Origin: Prosthecobacter debontii
Lineage (GTDB): Bacteria > Verrucomicrobiota > Verrucomicrobiia > Verrucomicrobiales > Akkermansiaceae
DNA: 9,065 nt
Reading direction: 5' to 3'
NCBI GenBank assembly: GCA_945885485.1
Contig: CAMCYT010000094.1
Location: 1 to 9,065, forward strand
The notes beneath the pieces are model-generated. The model saw only the letters and a program-made list of their open reading frames with translations, made no database searches and had not been told where the DNA came from. Positions 1 through 6,113 of this stretch are shown here, one piece after another (position 1 is the stretch's first letter; every line of letters begins with the position of its first letter). The position numbers and the translations under genes are program-made.

Positions 1-913
1 GGGTTATTTGGACAACGTTGAACAAACTCTAGACGGCCTAACCATCATCGAGCGAAAGGTCCCAGTCGCGTTAGGAACTGATGGAGAGATGACGGCTTTC
101 AGTAAGATTTTTAAAAACGAAGAGCTCGCAATTCAAACGCAATTCCACATCGCAGAGAGTCAGTTCGAACTCTTCAAAGGCCATCGTGCCCTCAAGGACG
201 AGGAAGCAGCAGCCAAAGACCTCGCAGCCGGAAAACGGGTTCTACGTCAGTTACAGGAGGATTATCCTGATCCGAAATACGCGCCGCGCGTCGCTTACCT
301 ACTCGGTCAGTTCGCGCAGGAAATGAAGACTTGGGACGAGGCGATCGCCGCCTACAGAACCATCGTCACCAACCACCCCGAGCACCATCTCGCTCCTGAC
401 GCGCAATACAAGCTCGGCCAGTGCTACGAAGAGGCAGGCGAACTTGATGAAGCGCTTGAAGCTTACGTGACTCTCGCCGCCACTTACCCGAAAAGCCCGC
501 TCATCGCCAATGTCATGCTTCGTATCAACGAGCATTTTTACACCAAAGAAGAGTATGCGGTAGCTGCCTCAGTCGGCACGAAATTCATTGAACGTTTTCC
601 TAACCACGAGTGGGCTCCCAAGATGGCATTCCGGATCGGCCAGTGCTATTTTAAATTGGAAAGCTACGCAAAAGCAGGACTCGCCTTTGATGATTTTGTA
701 AAAAGCTACCCCGAGCATGAACTCACTGCTCAAGCCCTCTTCTGGGCTGGCGAAAGCTACAGGTCAGGCAAGGACATTCCCGAAGCCTTCCGCCGCTACA
801 ACCGTTGCCGCTGGGACTTTCCAGAATCCGATGCTGCGAAATACTCCCGCGGCCGACTTGCACTCCCAGAACTACTCGCTCAGTTTGAACGCGAAGCTAA
901 CCTTAACGAATGA
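1..913 (+). CDS. TPR-repeat protein, 5' partial (first gene of the ExbB/ExbD operon)
   Basis: The reading frame is open to the window edge (codons for Gly-Tyr precede the first possible TTG start at position 8), so the true start and any signal peptide lie upstream. About 303 residues are visible. Numbering from the TTG, the sequence is a run of helical hairpins of TPR type at roughly residues 94-124, 128-161, 165-198, 202-235 and 239-272. Each has the usual pattern of a small residue in helix A, an 'EA..AY' or 'A..AF' helix B, and a closing 'YP' or 'FP'. Two repeats share the motif GQCY (137-140 and 211-214). TPR arrays are protein-binding scaffolds. The stop overlaps the next start as ATGA, which ties this gene to the ExbB motor. 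In Tol systems the TPR protein CpoB plays an accessory periplasmic role, and a similar role here is inference. The TPR assignment is firm; the function is not known. Confidence 0.85.
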   Translation, partial: GYLDNVEQTLDGLTIIERKVPVALGTDGEMTAFSKIFKNEELAIQTQFHIAESQFELFKGHRALKDEEAAAKDLAAGKRVLRQLQEDYPDPKYAPRVAYLLGQFAQEMKTWDEAIAAYRTIVTNHPEHHLAPDAQYKLGQCYEEAGELDEALEAYVTLAATYPKSPLIANVMLRINEHFYTKEEYAVAASVGTKFIERFPNHEWAPKMAFRIGQCYFKLESYAKAGLAFDDFVKSYPEHELTAQALFWAGESYRSGKDIPEAFRRYNRCRWDFPESDAAKYSRGRLALPELLAQFEREANLNE

Positions 914-1623
914 ACATCACTCTACCACCCACCCTCGCCGCCGGATTCCTCGACAGCGGTGCGCTCAAACTCATGATCGATGGCGGCGTTTTCATGTGGC
1001 CCATTCTGGCGCTGATGATCCTTGGCATCGCCGTGATCATGGAGCGCTACCGCAGCCTCCTCATGCTGGAAACGGACGCCGCCGCTCTGCGGGAAAAAGT
1101 CATCGCGCTGCTCTCAGAAGACAAGGTAGAGGAGTCGCTGGAACTCTGCGATGCCGCCCGCGGCCCGGTGCCAGCCATCCTTTCCAACGGGTTGCGGAAA
1201 TACCTCGTCCTGCGGCGGCTCAACTACGACCCCGCGCAAATTGAGCAGCAGGTCATCAAGAGCATGGAAAATTACGGCGTGAACATCGTCGCCGCGCTGG
1301 AACGGCACCTACCTCTCCTCGCCACCATAGCCTCGGTCGCGCCCATGCTCGGTTTCCTCGGCACCGTGCAAGGAATGATCGTCGCCTTCGGTGACATCGA
1401 GGCGAACATCGGCCAGCAAAATATCGTGCAAGCCGCCGCTTCGGGAATACGCGTTGCCTTGCTCACCACTGCCTTCGGCCTGATCGTCGGCATCCCCGCC
1501 TACATGGCGTTCAATTATTTCACCGGCATTATCAACGACTTCATCCTCCAGGTGGAATCCTCGGCGGCGGCGCTGATCGAGGTCGTCACCCTCCGCCTGA
1601 CACTCGACAAAGAGAAATCATGA
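910..1623 (+). CDS. MotA/TolQ/ExbB-family proton channel protein
   Basis: This 237-residue inner-membrane protein is predicted to form, with the ExbD proteins downstream, a proton-conducting motor driven by the proton motive force. Membrane helices are visible at about 24-43, 133-160 and 180-205. A cytoplasmic region (about 45-130) lies between the first two, as in ExbB and TolQ. The family signature is clear: the 'APMLGFLGTVQGMI' stretch at 144-157 and 'ALLTTAFGLIVGIPA' at 183-197. The pore threonines equivalent to E. coli ExbB T148 and T181 appear to be T152 and T187. The position matching ExbB Glu176, in 'GIAEALLAT', reads 'GIRVALLTT' here, with Val182 at the glutamate and Arg181 just before it. 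The start is set by an ATGA overlap with the TPR gene; no good ribosome binding site is visible, which fits coupled translation. Family assignment is secure. Whether it belongs to an ExbB, TolQ or separate subfamily cannot be decided by eye, so no symbol is given. Confidence 0.93.
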   Translation: MNITLPPTLAAGFLDSGALKLMIDGGVFMWPILALMILGIAVIMERYRSLLMLETDAAALREKVIALLSEDKVEESLELCDAARGPVPAILSNGLRKYLVLRRLNYDPAQIEQQVIKSMENYGVNIVAALERHLPLLATIASVAPMLGFLGTVQGMIVAFGDIEANIGQQNIVQAAASGIRVALLTTAFGLIVGIPAYMAFNYFTGIINDFILQVESSAAALIEVVTLRLTLDKEKS

Positions 1624-2042
1624 AACTGAAGCGCGGAAAAATGCTGGTCGATCCACCCGAATGCGCGAGTTCCGACATCGCGTTCACGCTGATCATCTTT
1701 TTCCTCGTCTGCGCCGCGGTCCAGCCGGAAACGGGTATGTCTCAGGTATTGCCGAAGGCCGAGGAGAAATCCGAGGAACGCCAACAAAGCAAGAATCTCG
1801 AAGTCTCGATCACAGCCTCCAGCATCATCCTGAACGGCAGCCCGCTGCAACTCCCGGAGTTCACCCGCCGAATCGCCGCCGAGCTGAAAACAAAGACCCG
1901 CGAACAGGACAGGATCGTCGTGGTAAAAAGCGCGCCCGACACCCCTTACCCCGCTTGGATCCGCGTCTCTCGCGCCATCGATAGCGCGGGCGGGATCCTC
2001 ACCCTTGAGGTGGAGAGCGAGAAAACCATCCAGATCAAATGA
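1620..2042 (+). CDS. ExbD/TolR-family protein (first of two)
   Basis: This 140-residue protein has the ExbD/TolR layout: a short basic cytoplasmic N-terminus (MKLKRGK), a single membrane helix at about 18-34, then a periplasmic domain. The helix carries the family's essential aspartate as D19 in 'SSDIAFTLIIFFLV', the residue that in E. coli ExbD (Asp25) is required for proton-driven motion. The periplasmic part begins with a charged stretch rich in Glu, Lys and Gln (about 46-58), then a mixed alpha/beta domain, ending in 'GGILTLEVE', which resembles the last strand of the ExbD fold. It overlaps the ExbB gene and the next ExbD gene by ATGA at both ends. It is the more divergent of the two copies. 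Likely role: half of the ExbD dimer that plugs the ExbB pentamer, possibly as a heterodimer with its neighbour (inference). Confidence 0.88.
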   Translation: MKLKRGKMLVDPPECASSDIAFTLIIFFLVCAAVQPETGMSQVLPKAEEKSEERQQSKNLEVSITASSIILNGSPLQLPEFTRRIAAELKTKTREQDRIVVVKSAPDTPYPAWIRVSRAIDSAGGILTLEVESEKTIQIK

Positions 2043-2455
2043 AACTCCCGCGCAAAAAACTCAAGGCCTCGGTCCCATCCTTCGCGATGGGCGACATCGC
2101 TTTCCTGTTGCTGATCTTCTTCGTCATCCTCGCCCGCGCGCAGGATGACAGCCACATCCAGTGGCAGCCCGCGCGGCTCGATAAGGTCGAGATGGCTCCC
2201 GCCGCGCGCGCCAGCGTCGCCATCGACACCGGCTCCAAGACCTATCTCGACGGCAAGGAAATATCCCCCGAGGAGCACGCCGCAAAACTCTCAGCTGTGC
2301 TCGGTGACGCCCCCGCCGGACAGCGTCACGTATTTTTAAAAGTAGACCGCGAAGCCAAGGCCGCAGTCTTCGAGCCTGTGATCGCCGCAGTTAGTGAAGC
2401 CGGCGGCGACCTGATTCACATCCTCGAACCCGAGGAACAACCCGCCCAAAAATGA
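2039..2455 (+). CDS. ExbD/TolR-family protein (second of two)
   Basis: This is a second 138-residue ExbD-like protein directly following the first. It has a basic N-terminus (MKLPRKKLK), a membrane helix at about 18-34 with the conserved aspartate D19 in 'MGDIAFLLLIFFVI', and a periplasmic domain with the 'YLDGKEIS' turn and 'VFLKVDREAKAAVFEPV' segment typical of ExbD ('v.i.aD..a.y..v'). D19 falls at the same residue number as in the first copy and both begin with MKL, which suggests an old tandem duplication, but the periplasmic domains have diverged strongly. The start is fixed by the ATGA overlap at 2039-2042, and the end overlaps the next gene the same way. Predicted to work with the ExbB-family protein as the stator or rotor of a proton-driven motor in the inner membrane. 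Tandem exbD pairs are known in other bacteria. Confidence 0.91.
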   Translation: MKLPRKKLKASVPSFAMGDIAFLLLIFFVILARAQDDSHIQWQPARLDKVEMAPAARASVAIDTGSKTYLDGKEISPEEHAAKLSAVLGDAPAGQRHVFLKVDREAKAAVFEPVIAAVSEAGGDLIHILEPEEQPAQK

Positions 2456-2901
2456 AAAGCAAATCCGATGAAACCCGCACCGCCATGGCTAGCACCAAGG
2501 CCGACCTCCGCGAGCTTAGGCAGAATTCCCACGCCACCGTCCAGGAGATCCAGTCCTTCCTCCGGGAGCTGAAAGGAAAGGGGCCGCAGGAAATGCTCGG
2601 AGTCGTAGCGGCGAGCAATCTGTTCCGCTCGCTCGTCATCTCCACCGCCATCGTCGTGGGAGGCATCCTGCTCTTCACTGCGATCCCCTACTTCGCCGGC
2701 GACGATGAAAAGAAGGCTCCGGCTCCCATCGCGGAAAGTAAGATACCTGAGAAAGCGCCTGAATCGGTTCCAGAAAAACCCGCCGCCGAGCCGGTACCCG
2801 ATCCCCTTTCCAAACTCGGTGTCGGCGAGGAACTCTCCGCGCCACCGAACACCAACCCGCTCGAAAATAAAGGAGAAGACTTCCTCAAAGATCTCGAATG
2901 A
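2452..2901 (+). CDS. small single-pass membrane protein with proline-rich periplasmic tail
   Basis: I do not recognise a family for this 149-residue protein. It has a polar, probably helical cytoplasmic N-terminus (about 1-45, rich in Lys, Glu, Arg and Gln and possibly coiled-coil at 15-42). A 'GPQEMLGVVAASNLFRSL' segment (44-61) leads into one strong membrane helix at about 60-82. A Pro/Glu/Lys/Ala-rich tail follows (about 85-118, many 'PEKP', 'APE' and 'EPVPDP' units), then an acidic end 'GEDFLKDLE'. The layout resembles the anchor and linker of TonB, and the position after exbB-exbD-exbD is where tonB often sits. However, there is no TonB C-terminal domain and the N-terminus is longer than TonB's. 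It may tether or regulate the motor, or pass force to the DUF4159 protein; both are guesses. An internal ATG at residue 12 could also start it, but the ATGA overlap at 2452-2455 favours the longer form. Confidence 0.8.
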   Translation: MKSKSDETRTAMASTKADLRELRQNSHATVQEIQSFLRELKGKGPQEMLGVVAASNLFRSLVISTAIVVGGILLFTAIPYFAGDDEKKAPAPIAESKIPEKAPESVPEKPAAEPVPDPLSKLGVGEELSAPPNTNPLENKGEDFLKDLE

Positions 2902-4316
2902 TGGATATCCGCCGGCCCTGGGAAGCGTTCCGGGATCGCGTCCGCAAGCCGGATGCGCTCACCGGGATTTTCGCTGTGCTCTGGTGCTTCGTTTGGCTGG
3001 ATGCGCAGGTATGGTTCCGCTTACCGCCGTGGTTCCATGCTTTAGCTTTCTTCTCCGCCGCCCCGATCTGCGTTTGGTGGATTCTACGTTTCAGGAAACG
3101 CTCCAAAGTCGCCGGCCGTGCCATCCTTAGCATTTCCTACATCCCTGCCTGGCAGTTCTTCGCGCATCTCCCACTCGTCTTTTCCGCCTATGACCTTTCC
3201 GCTTCGCTCTCTGGGGCGGGTGCGTTCGGAGCCTTCTTCATCGGCCTCGCCTGGGCTGTCTGGTGGATCGACCGCGAGACGAAACGCATGGCCGGGACCA
3301 AGGGACAAACCCGAACCTGGGATCCACGCAGGCTTGCGGCATGGTATTTCGGCAGGGAAAATCCGCGCCTGCGCCAATCGGCTTTCACCCTCCTCACCTA
3401 CACCCTCCTCTTCGGCCTTATATCGATGGTGCTCACGCGCCTCACCGGTTGCTCGGTCTATGAGGCTCCGCTTGGCGGCGGAGAGCAGAAGCAGCTCCGG
3501 CAGGTCGTCAAGATTCAGCGGGTGATCAAGAAAAAGTTTGTGATCAATCCTTACAGCAGCGTGCTTTTTAACCCGCCGCCCATCGATGATGTGAAGCTAA
3601 ATGTGCTCGAGGTCACTGAGCATCTCTACAAGATCGGGCAAGGAAAAGGCGATGCCGCGGGCTACTCCACCGGCACTGCTCGCGGCAAGGTTCGTTTCAT
3701 ACGACTGAAATACGATGGTGGAGATTGGGATCAGGACATGGCACGCGGCTCCGATCTAAACCTCCTTACCGAGTATGGTGTCCGCCTTGGTCAAAAAGTT
3801 AGTGACCGGCCAGAGCCCATGGAGATTACTCGCCTCAACGCATTTCCCGCGCGCAAGAGTCCGCCCATGCTTTACATGACAGGTCAACAGGGCATCCAGC
3901 TCAGCAACTCTGAAATTAATATCCTGCGCACTTACCTATTGGAACACCACGGCATGCTCTTTGGCGACAACGGCGGTAGCTCCGGTTGGGAGGGGCAATT
4001 CGTCGGGATGATGAATAAAGTCCTGCCTACCGTGGAGCCAATCCAAGTTTACCTCGATCACCCCATCCACCGCATTCCCTACGCTCTGCCGCGGTTGCCC
4101 ATCGTTGCGCCCCACGGCCGTTCTAACGCACTCGGTTGGGTAGTGGACGGACGGCTCGTCGTTTATTATCATCCTGGGGATATCGGCGACGCCTGGGCCG
4201 ACGGCCACTCGGGAGTCCCACAAGAAATCTGGGAGTCCAGCTACCAGCTCGGCGTGAACATCATCCACTACGCTCATTCCGAATATAACAAATGGCTCGA
4301 AAACACCAAAGAATGA
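2898..4316 (+). CDS. DUF4159 domain membrane protein (five predicted TM helices)
   Basis: This 472-residue protein has an N-terminal membrane part and a C-terminal soluble domain that I recognise as DUF4159. Hydrophobic helices fall at about 20-40, 46-64, 75-98, 106-124 and 162-181. Basic segments (4-17, 64-70, 126-145) alternate so that the N-terminus and even loops are cytoplasmic, which puts the C-terminal domain in the periplasm. DUF4159 hallmarks are 'VRFIRLKYDGGDWDQD' (265-280), 'LYMTGQQGIQLSNSEINILRTYL' around 325-347, 'HGMLFGDNGG' (351-360), 'DHPIHRIPY' (387-395) and 'YYHPGDIGDAWADGHSG' (423-439). The family has no established function; by memory it has been linked to glutamine-amidotransferase-like folds. 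After the fifth helix the sequence 'RLTGCS' (C185) mimics a lipobox. The start overlaps the previous stop as ATGATG, so either ATG could be used. It is the last tightly linked gene of the ExbB/ExbD operon and is the likely output or client of the motor (inference). Confidence 0.88.
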   Translation: MMDIRRPWEAFRDRVRKPDALTGIFAVLWCFVWLDAQVWFRLPPWFHALAFFSAAPICVWWILRFRKRSKVAGRAILSISYIPAWQFFAHLPLVFSAYDLSASLSGAGAFGAFFIGLAWAVWWIDRETKRMAGTKGQTRTWDPRRLAAWYFGRENPRLRQSAFTLLTYTLLFGLISMVLTRLTGCSVYEAPLGGGEQKQLRQVVKIQRVIKKKFVINPYSSVLFNPPPIDDVKLNVLEVTEHLYKIGQGKGDAAGYSTGTARGKVRFIRLKYDGGDWDQDMARGSDLNLLTEYGVRLGQKVSDRPEPMEITRLNAFPARKSPPMLYMTGQQGIQLSNSEINILRTYLLEHHGMLFGDNGGSSGWEGQFVGMMNKVLPTVEPIQVYLDHPIHRIPYALPRLPIVAPHGRSNALGWVVDGRLVVYYHPGDIGDAWADGHSGVPQEIWESSYQLGVNIIHYAHSEYNKWLENTKE

Positions 4317-4469
4317 CATACCTAAAATGAAGGAATTCGACCACAGATGCACAGAGAAAAATTTTCAGGTATCAGACAATTTGATTTCCACCTATGTGTT
4401 CTCATTCTCCTGCTGCGCCTCAGTGGTAAAAAATAAGCCCGATGCAGCATCCCGCTTACGATCCGCGTC
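4317..4469. other. intergenic gap between the motor operon and the second TPR gene
   Basis: These 153 bases hold no convincing ORF on either strand. The gap contains an imperfect inverted repeat (listed separately) and AT-rich stretches. No strong sigma-70 promoter could be picked out: TTGATT at 4381-4386 lacks a good -10 at the right distance. The sequence just before the TPR start at 4470 has no purine-rich ribosome binding site. The downstream gene may be transcribed by read-through from the operon or from a promoter of unfamiliar type. Confidence 0.6.
4340..4427. repeat. imperfect inverted repeat of the ACCACAGA type
   Basis: The left arm is ACCACAGATGCACAGAGAA at 4340-4358. The right arm at 4405-4427, read on the minus strand, begins ACCACTGAGGCGCAG and ends AGAA. 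It matches the left arm at 16 of 19 positions, with a four-base insertion (CAGG). The arms are separated by 46 bases. No T-run follows on the plus strand, so it is not a standard terminator. From memory, sequences of the form 'accacagaggcacagag' are common dispersed intergenic repeats in several environmental phyla including Verrucomicrobiota. This looks like a decayed copy of that kind. Confidence 0.5.
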
Positions 4470-5963
4470 ATGACCTTTCGCTTCCAAAACCTCTTAGCCC
4501 TTTGCCTGCTTCTACTCATGGGTAGTGCGCTGGCGGAACTTTCTCCGTTGGAGCGAATCCCCGTCGCGACCTTTGAGAAAATGAAGGAAGTCGAGCGCTA
4601 CCAAATACGGATCGCCGAGAAGCATTACACCGACGGCGATTTCAAAACCGCCCTCGCTGAGTTCGAAAAATTTATCACCCTCTACGAGAAAAGTCCCGGA
4701 GCCCCATACGCGCAACTCATGTGGAGCCATTCCATGATGCATCTCAAGAAGCCCAAAACCGCGCTGCGTGATGGCTTCCAATCTGTCATCGACTACTGGC
4801 CGGATTCTGAAGAAGCCACGATCGCCGCTTACTGCATCGCCGATGCATACCGCACGATGGGCGAGGTCAATGACGCGCAAAAAGCCTTCCGATTTCTGAT
4901 CAAAGAATACCCAACCCACGAGATCGCGATCCGCTCTCGCCTCGACCTCCTCCATTACGCCCGCCTTCAGAAAGACGAAGTAGAACAGCTCTCCATCCTT
5001 AACGATCTGACTTACACGGTGGAGCGCAACGAGAAATCAAAGGCCGCCTGCGCAGATGCCAGCCGCGAACTCGCGCAGATCCACTTTTTTGCACAAAATT
5101 TCGGCGCAGGAAAAAAGGCACTCGCGACCACCCACGAAGGCGACGCGCTTTTCGATGCAGTCTATGATATGTCGGCGAAGACAGTGGGTCACCTTCTCGG
5201 AAAACCAGAAACCCGCACCGCTGCTCTTAATCTAGGTGACCAGCTCCTCAACGAACTCCGCGTCGAGTCCGCCCGCCGCCCTAATATTGAGAGAGATTTG
5301 CTTTACCGAGCAGTCGGACTCAACGGCACGCTCGGCCGCCCCTCCGAGATCTGGAAAATCTATACAGAGATCGGCGAACGCTTTGGCCGTGACGACGGAT
5401 TACTAGCGAAAATGGCTGAATGGTATAAGTCCCGTGACAAACGCCCCGAGGCACGGCGCATCTATAGCGAGTTCAAGGATCAGGTCGCGGGACTGAAAAG
5501 CATCGCTGGCATGGATCTGGAGGAAGGAAAAATCAGAGAAGCCATGGAGGTTTACCGCAAGCTGATCGAGATCGATGGCGATCATGCTGGCGACTACCTC
5601 TGGTCCATCGCGTCATGTTACGAAAAGCTTTCCGATTGGAAAAAAGCCATCGCGACTTACCGCCAAGTTGATCGTTTTCCAGAAAATAACTTCAGCATGG
5701 CAAGCTGCCACCGCCGTCTCAAAGAACACGACGAGGCCATCCTGCTATATAACCAAATCAAGGTCGTTGATAAAGCTGCCGCCGAGGCCACTCTCCAAAT
5801 CGGCTTCACCTACGAAGAGGCTAACGAAAAAGAAAAAGCGATCCGCACTTTCCAGCTAACCTGTAAGCGCTACCCCAAGGCTGAACAAGCAAGCAAAGCT
5901 CACGCTCACCTTCAAAATAAATACAACATCAACGTGACCCTTGGCGGAACAGAGGAAGAATAA
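4470..5963 (+). CDS. exported TPR-repeat protein
   Basis: This 497-residue protein starts with a clear Sec signal peptide: Arg4, a hydrophobic core at about 8-17 (LLALCLLLLM) and a probable signal peptidase I site after 'SALA' (residue 22). The mature protein should lie in the periplasm. TPR-type hairpins are visible at about 43-76 ('AEKHYTDGDFKTALAEFEKF'), 80-111, 117-148, 347-369, 373-404, 406-430 and 438-469. They end in the usual 'YP', 'FP' or 'ID' turns. The middle (about 155-340) is helical but less regular. The C-terminus is short and acidic (GGTEEE). It follows the motor operon on the same strand after a 153-base gap and is the second TPR protein in the locus. A scaffold or substrate-binding role for the DUF4159/ExbB complex is inference from position. 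No ribosome binding site is visible, so the start rests on the signal peptide. Stop is TAA at 5961-5963. Confidence 0.87.
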   Translation: MTFRFQNLLALCLLLLMGSALAELSPLERIPVATFEKMKEVERYQIRIAEKHYTDGDFKTALAEFEKFITLYEKSPGAPYAQLMWSHSMMHLKKPKTALRDGFQSVIDYWPDSEEATIAAYCIADAYRTMGEVNDAQKAFRFLIKEYPTHEIAIRSRLDLLHYARLQKDEVEQLSILNDLTYTVERNEKSKAACADASRELAQIHFFAQNFGAGKKALATTHEGDALFDAVYDMSAKTVGHLLGKPETRTAALNLGDQLLNELRVESARRPNIERDLLYRAVGLNGTLGRPSEIWKIYTEIGERFGRDDGLLAKMAEWYKSRDKRPEARRIYSEFKDQVAGLKSIAGMDLEEGKIREAMEVYRKLIEIDGDHAGDYLWSIASCYEKLSDWKKAIATYRQVDRFPENNFSMASCHRRLKEHDEAILLYNQIKVVDKAAAEATLQIGFTYEEANEKEKAIRTFQLTCKRYPKAEQASKAHAHLQNKYNINVTLGGTEEE

Positions 5964-6113
5964 TCAGGCCTTTAGAGCGCTTATAGTTCCCCTAACTTCA
6001 GGAAGTTGATTTTTCATGTCCAGTTATTGCGGGGGACGCTCAGACCTCCATCTCCGTTTCACCCCGATTCCAAGAACGGCATGGGGCTGGAATCCCCAGC
6101 TGCAATTTCCAGG
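5964..6113. other. convergent intergenic region
   Basis: These 150 bases lie between the 3' ends of the plus-strand TPR gene and the minus-strand helicase-nuclease gene. No ORF is supported. Two small palindromes are present: AACTTC-AG-GAAGTT near 5994-6007 (listed as a possible terminator), and GCTGG/CCAGC at 6086-6090 and 6096-6100, just beyond the helicase stop. The second is not followed by a T-run on either strand, so no function is claimed for it. Confidence 0.6.
5994..6014 (+). terminator. possible weak terminator after the TPR gene
   Basis: AACTTC at 5994-5999 and GAAGTT at 6002-6007 form a perfect 6-base palindrome. It is followed by GATTTTT ending at 6014, located 30 bases after the TPR stop. 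The two-base spacer is too short for a real loop, so the hairpin would shrink to about four pairs with a six-base loop. That stem is short and AT-rich, so termination here is only plausible, supported mainly by the position at a convergent gene end. Confidence 0.3.

Noticed and set aside
415..652. Repeated GGCCAGTGCTA at about 416 and 638 as a DNA repeat element
   Set aside because: Both copies encode the GQCY motif at the same place in TPR units, so protein-level repetition explains them.
717..1244. 175-residue plus-strand ORF overlapping the TPR and ExbB genes
   Set aside because: It lies in another frame across two well-supported genes and has Arg/His/Pro-rich composition typical of a shadow frame in GC-rich DNA, with no domain.
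2452..2901. Calling the proline-rich membrane protein TonB
   Set aside because: It has the anchor and proline-rich linker but no room for the roughly 90-residue TonB C-terminal domain, and the cytoplasmic N-terminus is too long.
4381..4409. TTGATT as a -35 box for a promoter of the second TPR gene
   Set aside because: No acceptable -10 box lies 16-18 bases downstream, and it overlaps the inverted repeat.
4512..4955. 147-residue minus-strand ORF inside the exported TPR gene
   Set aside because: It is wholly antisense to a gene with a clear signal peptide and TPR repeats; no motif or start signal supports it.
6086..6100. GCTGG/CCAGC hairpin next to the helicase stop as a terminator
   Set aside because: It has only five pairs and no T-run follows on either strand.
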